Assembly (NCBI GenBank): GCA_945859605.1 | Contig: OX243814.1 | Location: forward strand, 28,239,663 to 28,303,662 | From: Lumbricus rubellus | Lineage: Eukaryota > Annelida > Clitellata > Crassiclitellata > Lumbricidae | Length of the DNA stretch: 64,000 bases | Reading direction: 5' to 3' | Shown: positions 53,805 through 64,000 of the stretch, one piece after another | Position numbering within the stretch: position 1 is the stretch's first letter | How the letters are laid out: every line of letters begins with the position of its first letter | The notes under the pieces: generated by a model | Databases searched by the model: none | What the model saw: the letters and a program-made list of their open reading frames with translations, nothing else | What the model was told of the DNA's origin: nothing | Program-made: the position numbers and the translations under genes

Positions 53805-53925
53805 GTGGACATGGTGGCTCGTTCCGCTTCCATTTTCCGTAGCCATCTTCATCTATGATGAGGTCCGCAAGTATATCCTACGTCTTCGACCCGGAGGCTG
53901 GCTGGAGAAGGAGACGTACTATTAG
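53805..53925 (+). CDS. Na,K-ATPase alpha last exon, helix M10
   Basis: One base plus 40 codons. Encodes [20 protein letters not shown] (M10) and [12 protein letters not shown] followed by TAG, the invariant carboxyl end of alpha subunits. The M9-coding exon expected just upstream is not visible. Confidence 0.96.
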
Positions 53926-55310
53926 GAGGATGAGGAGGAGTAGGAGGAGGGGCGTATATTGCTGATGATGACAATGGCATGCAACTACTCTGCTATCAAA
54001 GACGCTGCGCAATAGGCTATTATACGTCTACGATCCGAAACCCGAATTCGTTTCTATCACGTGCACACGGCGTCATCATTATAGCCTATTAATTACGACA
54101 ATTTATATAGCGCCGTAACACAGTCTACATGGCGTGTTCGGGCTTGTAGCAGGGTAGACGATGTGTGGAAATTGCGAGGCATGCAGTGAAGCTGGTTGTC
54201 GAGCGAACGATCATCCTTTGAGTCTCATGCAGAGTTCATTATCAGCAATAAATGGAAACCCTCTCGTCTCAGTCAGATTATTATGTGTGGGACTTTTTCT
54301 TGGCGTAAGCTTATATGTAATTTTATGTGCACCAGTTGCGCTGGCCTATGTCTATATAGGCTTTTGCAAGAATATGATGCTTGACCGATGTGTGTGTGTA
54401 AGGCCTACGTGATTTGTTTCCAATGAACTACAGTACTGTAAACCAACTTCAGACCGAAGTAAACTTTAATAAGAATTATTCTCCACTGAAGCATCCTTTA
54501 CTGCAGCTTCAACCATTAATAAGAATCGAGTGACATCAACTACATGCGTACTGCATTTTAGATGTATTCCCCCCTCTCTAGCGTCGATTCCAAGTAGGAC
54601 CTAGTAGGCTAAACGAGACCAAAATGAGAATGTATGATGACCAGCAATAAAGTTATTAGTTTTAAACGCTCTCAGTGAGTGACAGTCGTGTTTATATTGC
54701 CGTTCTTTGATGACGGTATAGGTATAGGCCTACACCTAACCGAATACGAGAACAGTTAGGTTCGCGCAGAAAAGCACAGACTTTGACCATGAATTTCCAG
54801 TGTATGAAGTGGTACTTGTAGGCATATTTCCCACATTATTTTAATAAGCTTCATGCTTCGCGAAAATGAAATGAAATCAGCCAAAGCATCAACACACGTC
54901 TGTCAGCCTCCTTCAGATGTTGCATTAGAGAATTTTCATGGACAAATAATTGCGAAAGTTTGTATCATGTAGGCTAACTACTGTTGGAATCTTGTTACGA
55001 GTCTTCGAATTCTTGTCTTGCATTAAACGATAATTATTTTTAAAAACCTGCTCAAAGCCTTTCTGAATTGCTTATCTTCCTGAGCATTATTTGAAAACAG
55101 CCGAAGATGAGATTATCTCGTTACTCACGAATATAGGCTAATAGTAAGCACCTTTCTGATGTTTCATATTGCGTCTGTGAGATTCGTAAAAAGCGCTATA
55201 AAAATGGCTATATAATATTTCAGATGTAGTCTATGCTTGCATGAAACCAAGGCGGGGAAGTAAAAGAGGAAAAAAGAAAGAAAAGAAGAGGATAGAGGAG
55301 AGGGGAGGGA
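53926..55310. other. Sodium-pump 3' UTR and downstream sequence
   Basis: Starts with the GGAGGATGAGGAGGAG-rich 3' UTR after the TAG at 53,923. TTTATATAGCGCCG (54,104-54,117) is a decayed SINE/LINE tail. AATAAAG motifs, e.g. near 54,647, could serve polyadenylation. No further gene was recognised. Confidence 0.5.
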
Positions 55311-55325
55311 AAGGCAAACTTATTG

Positions 55326-56070
<745 letters not shown>

Positions 56071-56109
56071 GGCGATAATAAAATTTACATTGAGAACAAA
56101 TTGATCCTT

Positions 56110-58320
56110 CATTCATTTGGTTCTCATTGAGCCTATACGTTCTCACTTATCACTATGCAGGCCACAGAAATTCGAATAGGCCTACACTAATTTTGCACAA
56201 CTGCTCTCTAAAACAACGCTCTTTGCAATTGTTTGAAAAATTAAATTGTTTGCCTTAAAATTCCAATTACGTGAAATTAGGTGATGTCTGTATCAAGAAA
56301 AAGGTCTCTGCTATTTTGCGCTGCATGTGTGGCACTGTTTAAAAATAATTGAGATTGCATAGCTTCGCTTGCACCTGGTCCCGATGAAGGATATCAGACT
56401 AAAAGTACATTCATGTCGGTCCGATTTAATTTCGACGATGATATTTCGAGGCAATAATAAATATTTCTGAGAATAAATGTCGTCTTTGTGTTTTTGGGAC
56501 GAGACAGATTAGATTTTAGATTAGACGGTGAACCTGTTACTTTCTGCACTTGACAGATATTGGACTTAAAGTGCTTGCCAGCGCAGATATGATGCCTTTG
56601 CAACAACTGAAATATTTCACAGATATTATGTATTTATATTGAATATGATATTAACTTGATTAATGCTGTCAATTAAGGAAATCAGTGGGGAATTAGTTAT
56701 TGATCAGCCCAATAGATCTATAGGAAGTCAGAACTGATACGAAAAGACAAGAATAGTCTATCTGTATAAAAGACTATACGAACGAGTAGCCTGAGTAGTT
56801 GACTGACTGAAAAAGATACGGTATATGTGGAATAAACGGTCTGCGATGAATATGGAATGCAGGAGAGCGTTTAAAGAAATCGTACAGCCAAACAGAACAA
56901 ACTGATGCTCTGAAATTAGCTTCAGAATGTCGCTATAGAAATTTTGGTCTAGATTATAGAATGTGGGGCTGCAAAGAAGATTATTGAAAGCATAACAAAG
57001 TTGAAAAAAGTGCTGTGGCTCTCCCGATAATTAGTAGAGTATTTCTAAGTTTGCCCACCGTGACGGGGAAAAAAGTGGGGTACTTTGGGTTTGTACGAGA
57101 AGGTCTACGAAGAATGTGTTCCAATATTTTAGTTCACATATCTGCTAGCTTATAAGCAATTGTGCGTTAGAAGAATTTCGTCCATCATTATAGGCATGAT
57201 AAAAAAGAGGAAGATATTTTATTTTTACAAAGACAAGGACACAATATTGAAATTAATACCTAAAACACGGTTGATGTCAACTTATAGTCCCAGAGAACCT
57301 GCAAAGAAGCGCTTTCAAAATGTTTTCGGATTTCAAGGCTCTGACGATGGTAAAAGCCTCAAAAGATGTGGCTAACAACAGTGGCGATAAGGAGTTGCAG
57401 GAGAAACTTACTTGATGATAATGGAATAATCATGCACTGGAATAGAGCTTATAGAAGACAGTGTAATGGAGGAGTTTCTTAATAAAGCAATAAAAAGGGA
57501 ACTGAAATTCTTCAATACAAGTTTAATTATTGCAGACTTTTGGAGTGGATGGGATTATGGTAAACCTCGGTGGACAGTGGACACTTCTTAAAGTTCTTAC
57601 GAAGAGGATCTACAATTCTACATGTATAGATGAGATTGAGTATTGGATGAGATTGAGTATTGAAGCATTCCAGATAACCTTGCATTTATTCGGATTTCAT
57701 GTCTTCAAGACCCGTTATGTTATACAATACAATATTATGTTATGTAATGCTATGGTATATCAATTTCAGATCAGATTTATAATAGACCTACATCTGCACA
57801 AGACTGAGTAAGATACTTATATCATTGGCGATTTTGATGCAGTCTACATGTAGTGGTGCGATATATTCAACGAAATTCTTGACCAACGAACCATAAAAAG
57901 TCAAAGGTTATTTCGTGCAGAAATCCCTCGAAAGAGCGATGACGCATAATAGAGATAGCGAAGAGTTCTTCGCTTTCGATTGGACGTAGTCATGGAGACC
58001 GGTAGTCAAGGAGATCGGTAGTCATGGAGATCATTGCACCCGATAGAGGACGGTCGAGTGGACAAACGTTTCAATTGGGTCACCGTATAATCTCTTAGTA
58101 TATCGGCAAATACCAAGGCGGTTCGGCTCAGAGAATGATCGTTCAACCGGCGAAAGGAGCAAATAAAACGCGTCCGATTGCTTGACTATAGCCTAATTCT
58201 CCAAGTAACCGAATTGGGTGTTGAGAATCATGAGGACGTGGCTGACGAGATGGAAGCGTTGCAACTACCAGAAGATTAGACAATACAAGGATCGCCCTCT
58301 TGCTTGTTACGACACTGCCA
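56110..58320. other. No gene recognised
   Basis: Intergenic. The frame at 57,160-57,375 and text around 57,530-57,600 (GGACAGTGGACACTTCTTAAAG) show no recognisable domain. Confidence 0.45.
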
Positions 58321-58330
58321 TATCAAAGAT

Positions 58331-58385
58331 GATTAGTGTCGCCCTCCTCCTTTATCCAGGCTTGGGACCAGGACTGTTACTGTAC
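58331..58385. repeat. Dispersed repeat, copy A
   Basis: GATTAGTGTCGCCCTCCTCC and following CCAGGCTTGGGAC recur at 63,450-63,505. Probably a fragment of an unclassified repeat. Confidence 0.7.
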
Positions 58386-58416
58386 TGGTAAATTTTGAGG
58401 TGAGTACATGCTGGCC

Positions 58417-58515
58417 GGGAGAAAATCCGACCTTATTTTAGTCATCCGGCCAAAATCTCGGGAAAATTTCATCAATTCGCCGTCCGAAAAAGTTCACGAC
58501 CTTTTTAGTCATTTG
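58417..58515. mobile_element. MITE fragment (GTCATC-GGC family)
   Basis: TTTTAGTCATCCGGCCAAAA, AATTTCATCAATTCGCCGTC and CGAAAAAGTTCACGACCTTT match the interior of the elements near 8.15 and 16.1 kb. No ends remain. Confidence 0.55.
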
Positions 58516-58811
58516 CTTAAAAATACATCTTAAACAGCCACATGCACCCTGACTGACTAGCGTGTACGGTGTAGGCCTACCCCTCACCCCTAAATCAGCA
58601 ACATGTACAGTGAATTTAGGAAACAAAATTAATAAATAATCCTTAAAAATCGATGGATTTAAGAACAGTGAATGGATCAGCCTTTAATTAATTCAATAAA
58701 TTAATACGATAAATTATTTATTAATGAATTGTCAATTAATTAATTAGTTAATTAGTTAATAATTAATTAGTCGGCGCATTGGTAAAAGGTCCGCTAAAGA
58801 AGCGGTGCCTG

Positions 58812-58829
58812 GAGGAGGAGGAAAACGAG

Positions 58830-58861
<32 letters not shown>

Positions 58862-58955
58862 AGAAGAGGAGGAAGAAGAGGAGAAGGAGGAGGAAAACGA
58901 GAAGGAAGAAGAGGAAGAAGAGGAGGAGGAACAAGAAGAGGAGTAGGAGAAAAAC

Positions 58956-58987
<32 letters not shown>

Positions 58988-59140
58988 ACAAGAAGAGGAG
59001 TAGGAGAAAAACGAGGAGGAAGAACAGGAAGAAGAGGAGGAGGAGGAAGAAGAGAAGGAGTAGGAGGAAAACGAAGAGGATGAAGAGGAAGAAGAGGAGG
59101 TGGAGGAAGAGGAAGACGAGGAGTAGGAGTAGGAGGAGGC
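58812..59140. repeat. (GGA/GAA)n purine tract
   Basis: 330 bp of GAGGAAGAAGAGG-type triplets. Arg/Gly or Ser/Phe frames are artefacts. Confidence 0.95.
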
Positions 59141-59279
59141 CAATGTGCTCCAACACATCTTCCATTAACGTCCCATCGTATTTACATAAATTTGCATTCG
59201 ATGTGGAAAAGGGGGGAAGACAGTGGACGGACGTCTGACATCCTCTGTATCCAGCTCCACGCTTCTCCTTCCTTCCCTC

Positions 59280-59345
59280 TCCACCACCTCCACCACCACC
59301 ACCACCACCACCACACCACCACCACCACCATCACCACCACCGTCA
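59280..59345. repeat. (CAC)n microsatellite
   Basis: CCACCACCACCACC with CAT interruptions. Confidence 0.9.
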
Positions 59346-59430
59346 TGTCGATCTGCCGTCGCCCTTTGCTCGTTGAACCCCTGCATGCAATACTCACACT
59401 ATTCACTCCAGCATCATCGTCTATTATTAA

Positions 59431-59503
59431 CCCTTTCGTACCTGTGTCCGTGCGTCGGTTGGACTGCGACGGGTATCACCAATGACCGGGTGGCTCTCAA
59501 GGG
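59431..59503. mobile_element. 73-bp piggyBac-like mini-element
   Basis: Starts CCCTTTCGTACC, ends CTCTCAAGGG, flanked by TTAA at 59,427-59,430 and 59,504-59,507. Almost the same length and layout as 15,803-15,874, but different inside. Confidence 0.5.
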
Positions 59504-59884
59504 TTAATGAACTCCGATGATCGCTCTTGTTACATGATGGAGAACAGACAGACCCAACGTATGCTCTGTGTGTATAACAGAGGAGAACACGCGGTGTAAT
59601 GTATAGACGACGCTGCGTTGATCGATATAATACGCCTCTCTACATCATGCAGTCTGGACCTACAATTGCTCTCGCGGTCAATGAAGCAAGCTGCCACTAT
59701 AGCCTACTATTGCCAGCACACATAGAACGTGGTCTATAGCTCAGTCTTGATTATTCCATTGTTAATATGTTTCCTTATATACACTGTGATGTGTCCATTG
59801 TTCTACCTGTCTGCCTGCTTTTCCGTTTGCTCAAATGTACGCATACGTATGTATAATTAATACATGTATTGTACATGTAATACT

Positions 59885-60003
59885 ATGTATGTATGTATGT
59901 ATGTATGTATGTATGTATGTATGTATGTATGTATGTATGTATGTATGTATGTATGTATGTATGTATGTATGTATGTATGTATGTATGTATGTATGTATGT
60001 ATG

Positions 60004-60037
<34 letters not shown>

Positions 60038-60506
60038 TGTATGTATGTATGTATGTATGTATGTATGTATGTATGTATGTATGTATGTATGTATGTACTA
60101 TGTATGCATGCATGTATGTATGTATGTATGTATGTATGTATGTATGTATGTATGTATGTATGTATGTATGTATGTATGTATGTATGTATGTATGTATGTA
60201 TGTATGTATGTATGTATGTATGTATGTATGTATGTATGTATGTATGTATGTATGTATGAATGTACGTATGTATGTATGTATGTATGTATGTATGTATGTA
60301 TGTATGTATGTATGTATGTATGTATGTATGTATGTATGTATGCATTCATACATGTATAAATGTATGTATGTATGTATGTATGTATGTATGTATGTATGTA
60401 TGTATGTATGTATGTATGCATGTATGTATGTATGTATGTATGTATGTATGTATGTATGTATGTATGTATGTATGTATGTATGTATGTATGTATGTATGTA
60501 TGTATG

Positions 60507-60537
<31 letters not shown>

Positions 60538-60612
60538 TACTATGTATGTATACTATGTATGTATGTATGTATGTATGTATGTATGTATGTATGTATGTAT
60601 GTACTATGTATG
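59885..60612. repeat. Long (GTAT)n microsatellite
   Basis: About 730 bp of TGTA repeats with rare GCATGCATG and TACTATG interruptions. Met-Tyr-Val-Cys and Ile-His-Thr-Tyr frames are artefacts. Confidence 0.97.
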
Positions 60613-60628
60613 CATGCATGTGTTCCCG

Positions 60629-60633
<5 letters not shown>

Positions 60634-60659
<26 letters not shown>

Positions 60660-60738
60660 TTGTTTGGGCATACATACATACATACATACATACATACATA
60701 CATACATACATACATACATACATACATACATACATACA
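60634..60738. repeat. (CATA)n microsatellite, inverted relative to its neighbour
   Basis: ACATACATACATA blocks interrupted by CATTTGTTTGGGCATAC, the complement of the (GTAT)n tract 20 bp upstream. Together they form a giant imperfect palindrome. Confidence 0.95.
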
Positions 60739-60744
60739 TTTGTT

Positions 60745-61480
60745 TGGGCATCGACATACGAATCCAGGCTTCATAAACTTGTAATCTTACAGAAGAGGGC
60801 TGTTCGTATAATTGCGGGTATTCGTAAACGGGAACACACTGGCCCTTCCTTTAATGAACTTCATCTCCTGAAAATTGACCAGATAAAGGATCTCCAAATT
60901 AGCGAGTTTTTTTTTCGACTCGAACACGGTCTCCTTCCTTCGGTATTCCAAGGTTACCTCCCTCACGCCTCTGACATCCATTCGCATTTCACTAGGAATT
61001 CATCTGCTTTTCGCCCTGTCAAAGCTCAATCTAATACTAGGCGGTTTACTATTAAATCTTATGGCACTAAAGTATGGAACACAATACCAATTGACATTCG
61101 TCAATCGAGTAGTCTGCAGGTATTTAAAAAGAAACTTCGTGTTCTTCTACTCTCCTCCACTAATGCTACTTGAAGTGCACATGACCATGTGTAGTTAAGA
61201 TTTTAGTTAAGTACTTAGTTAAGTTTGTTTCTCTATATGCTCTTGACAATATAAGCTTTTCTGCAATCTGTCATCACCTAATTTGTTTTAGTCTCTTTCT
61301 TTTAAGCTATCTTGATTAATTTTTCTTGGGACTTTTTTTACTTGGGTGACCCTTCCCAGCGGGATGTCCATCCCTTTTGGGCCCCCCTTTGTAGCCAATG
61401 CATGCATGTTTTGTACTTTTATTGTTTTCTTGTTTTCTGGTTGCAATAAAGTGAATTGTATTGTATTGTATTGTATTATA
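60745..61480 (+). mobile_element. LINE 3' end (CR1/Rex-like), 5'-truncated
   Basis: The frame to 61,173 encodes [71 protein letters not shown] and KKKLRVLLL. These are the C-terminal segments of a non-LTR reverse transcriptase ORF2. A 3' UTR ends in ATAAAGTGAATTGTATTGTA, an (ATTGT)n tail typical of target-primed insertion. It is inserted at the edge of the tetranucleotide repeat. Confidence 0.85.
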
Positions 61481-61484
61481 TATT

Positions 61485-62145
61485 TATGTATCTATGTTTG
61501 TATGTATGTCTGTCTTGTCTGTCTGTCTGTCTTTCCATCCGTCTTATGTCTTTGGACCATTCTACATGTATTGTATCTGTATGTATGACTTGTGTATCGG
61601 TCTGCCTTTCTCTCGGTCTGTCACCTTGTTGGTCTCTCTGTCTGGTTGTTTACCGTACCATCAGTTCATACATATATATATATATATATATGTAAAAAAG
61701 ACAAGTCTTCTCGTAGTCCTGTATCTTTCAATCTTTCATGTGTGTGTGTCTCCTTCCAATCATTATCCATTTCAAATGTGATGTAAATGCGAAATAAATG
61801 CAATCAGCGACCCATCTGCGAATCAGCTGCATGGATGGAAGCTCAATTTCGCCTAATGACAACACACAATGCATAGACAATGAATGGACAAGAGCGAAAT
61901 TATTCCGATTAATGGAAGAAGATGAAGAAGACATCAGTGCGCATGTCGAAACGCATTCTCCAATTATTGTCTTCTTCTAGCGCCATAACTGTTTCATCAG
62001 GTGATTGTACATAGACAGATGCGAAGGCACGCGCGCAAAGACACGTAGGCCTATAGCCACACACACGCAGAGACGAGAAACCACACATGGAAATGCTGCA
62101 TTTACAAGCCGGACATACATGTATAACGAGATAACTCACACTGTT
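61485..62145. other. No gene recognised
   Basis: Contains a (TGTC)n run near 61,505-61,535 and an (AT)n run at 61,672-61,691. No domain-bearing frame. Confidence 0.5.
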
Positions 62146-62149
62146 TATA

Positions 62150-62605
62150 ATATTATTATATGATGCTGGTTATAACAATGCTTGCACTGAGGAGTTCTCT
62201 TGAAGGGGCGCTATATAAATGTACGATTACAATTACAATTACTATAACATATAGTTCTATTGTTTATGTAGAACATGTGGACCTGACCTGAGTGTAGGGC
62301 CTGTAGGCCTATATATGTATTGTAAGTATGCTCATGTAAGTTCCGCATTTCAGGATATCTTTGGAGAGCCTGTCCCAAGCCAGCTGGGATAAAGCAAATA
62401 TACGTTTTGCTACATAATGCTGGCTATAATATTATGCTTGCACAAGTACATAGAACATACGTAATACAGCTTTTATTGTTTATGTATTATGTGAACCTGA
62501 CCTGAGTGTATAATATAATTATATTGTAAATATGCCTATGTAAGCTCCGCCTCAAGATATCTTACGATATAGACTGAGCCTGTCCAAGTCAGGATAAAGG
62601 AGGAG
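62150..62605. repeat. Diverged tandem duplication, two units of about 220 bp
   Basis: Unit 1 (about 62,150-62,400) and unit 2 (about 62,410-62,605) share ATAATGCTGGCTATAATATT-like starts, TATTGTTTATGTA, CCTGACCTGAGTGTA and GCCTGTCC-AAGC/TCAGG-ATAAAG. Unit 1 includes a SINE-tail fragment (TTGAAGGGGCGCTATATAAA). Confidence 0.7.
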
Positions 62606-62865
62606 GGTATGTTCATCTCAGTCTATATATGTCTCTCTCCGTATGCATCTCTGTCCGTCTATGTATGAATGTCAGTCCGCATGGTTATCTGGTCAGTCGG
62701 TCAGTCGGTCAGTGGACTCTCTTCCACCTTCTACTTCTGACTGATGGGCGACTTCGTGGTCTGGAATGCGTTCGGCGGTTTTATAGAGACTGCGGCACAA
62801 TGCGCAATTGTTCAAGTCTTCCATCATCAACCATATGGCATCAAATCAGTCATACTACACACGCT

Positions 62866-62962
<97 letters not shown>
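62866..62962. repeat. (CA)n microsatellite
   Basis: About 97 bp of uninterrupted CA repeats. Confidence 0.95.
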
Positions 62963-62963
<1 letters not shown>

Positions 62964-62964
62964 T

Positions 62965-64000
62965 GAACTCATGCAGCCTATATGGATGCAGACATAAATA
63001 TACATGCATAACATACACAATTACACATACATGATGAGTGCATAATATTTATATTTACATTATGACCACGCTCACCCCAGTATGAGGATTGCAGAAACAT
63101 TACTGGGGGGGTCAGACGTTAATTTATATGGAGTTCGGGTGTGCGCTGTGCAGTGAGGACTGAACTATGAGGTCCTGAGAAAGACTATGGGTTGAACCCT
63201 CACAACTCCCCCGACAATTCGCACCCTGTATGACCATTGACCAATTTGACCAGTGACCACACAAGTATGATAAACATATTTGCTAATTTGCTTAGAACTA
63301 AGTCTTTCATGTAATGACAGTTAATACACCACGACATAAAGTAGGCTATTTATCATAGCTGAGTTCATTATAGAATATTCGTCTTTGTAGTATTTGCTTC
63401 TCATGATGAATAAACCGCTTGTCGCTATTTAACGACACCAGTATCACAGCAAAGATTAGTGTCGCCCTCCTCCTTTCTCCAGGCTTGGGACTGGCACTGT
63501 CATGAATCAACTCATTAACTGCTGCCAAAAATACTGACCAAGTGGTACAAATGTAATTAACCGATATGCCTCTGACGTATTTCCACAGAACGCGTCGGCT
63601 CCCCATCAGATTCTACCTGCTATGCCAAGAACACCACCACCGTGCTACACCACCATATAAGAGCGTCCACTTCTTATACAACCATGAATATGTAGCCTAT
63701 ATGCATGTCTTACGTTGTCGTTTGTGTATATGCATGTAAGTATGCTCACGGACATGTACAAGAATTGTACAACTATACATGTGTGTAATATGCATAGACA
63801 TGCAGATTATCTGAATCGCAAAGTGACGTTGAGACGGGCAATTAGAGAAGGAATTAGCGTTGACAGCGTATTTCATAGGCTACATAACGATAGTGAATCG
63901 ATGAAGCGGAAAATTTTGATTTCACGCCAGATTGGTTGAGATGTTAGCAATTTGCAAGAAGAGAAAGATAGAGAGGCGGAGAGACATAGAAGCAGAGAGA
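62965..64000. other. No gene recognised
   Basis: Only the dispersed repeat copy B at 63,450-63,505 (see 58,331-58,385) was recognised. The window ends in a GAGAGA-rich stretch. Confidence 0.5.

Overview
The window is animal nuclear DNA. It shows GT-AG introns, abundant microsatellites, tRNA-derived SINEs, non-LTR retrotransposon ends and hAT, mariner and piggyBac-like relics. The recurring dispersed 'taggcctat' word, the SINE type and the sodium-pump sequence suggest a marine invertebrate, with an echinoderm or other invertebrate deuterostome as my best guess. The species cannot be fixed from the sequence alone.

Layout. Positions 1-19.5 kb hold no recognisable host exon, only tandem repeats and mobile-element relics. 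From 19,506 to 53,925 (+) lies a Na+/K+-ATPase alpha-subunit gene with 17 recognisable coding exons. These carry the TGES, DKTGT, KGAPER, TGDHP and GDGVNDSP motifs and the terminal KETYY-stop. The start-codon exon and the exon for transmembrane helix M9 were not found. The rest, 53.9-64 kb, is intergenic, with very long microsatellites ((GAT)n, (GTAT)n, (GGA)n, (CA)n) and one LINE 3' end.

The outstanding object is a nearly intact Polinton/Maverick (adintovirus-like) element of 16,106 bp at 29,793-45,898. It sits in the sodium-pump intron between exons 29,208-29,707 and 46,542-46,759. It has AG...CT termini, inverted repeats of 162/151 bp and a perfect 6-bp target duplication (GTCGTC). On the minus strand it encodes a zinc-ribbon/phospholipase A2-like protein followed by a DDE integrase with a C-terminal chromodomain-like segment. 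The two frames meet at a classical A_AAA_AAG slippery site. On the plus strand, in order, are: packaging ATPase, a candidate minor capsid protein, a glycine-rich pX-like protein, a dUTPase-fold protein without catalytic motifs, a conserved unknown, a small amphipathic protein, the major capsid protein (split by a frame break), a SAP plus NUMOD1-like DNA-binding protein, protein-primed DNA polymerase B, an adenain-like protease, and two fibre-like proteins. The fibres share one N-terminal base but carry different heads, discoidin-like and C1q-like.

How the parts fit. Integrase and the inverted repeats explain insertion, and PolB explains replication. Capsid proteins, ATPase and protease make a virion module, and the paired fibres look like an exchangeable receptor-binding module. 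Most genes begin in an AT-rich TAAAATG context, suggesting a shared promoter/initiator. In the host background, a tRNA-headed SINE shares its tail with the end of a LINE open reading frame, stop codon included, which indicates the LINE that mobilises it.
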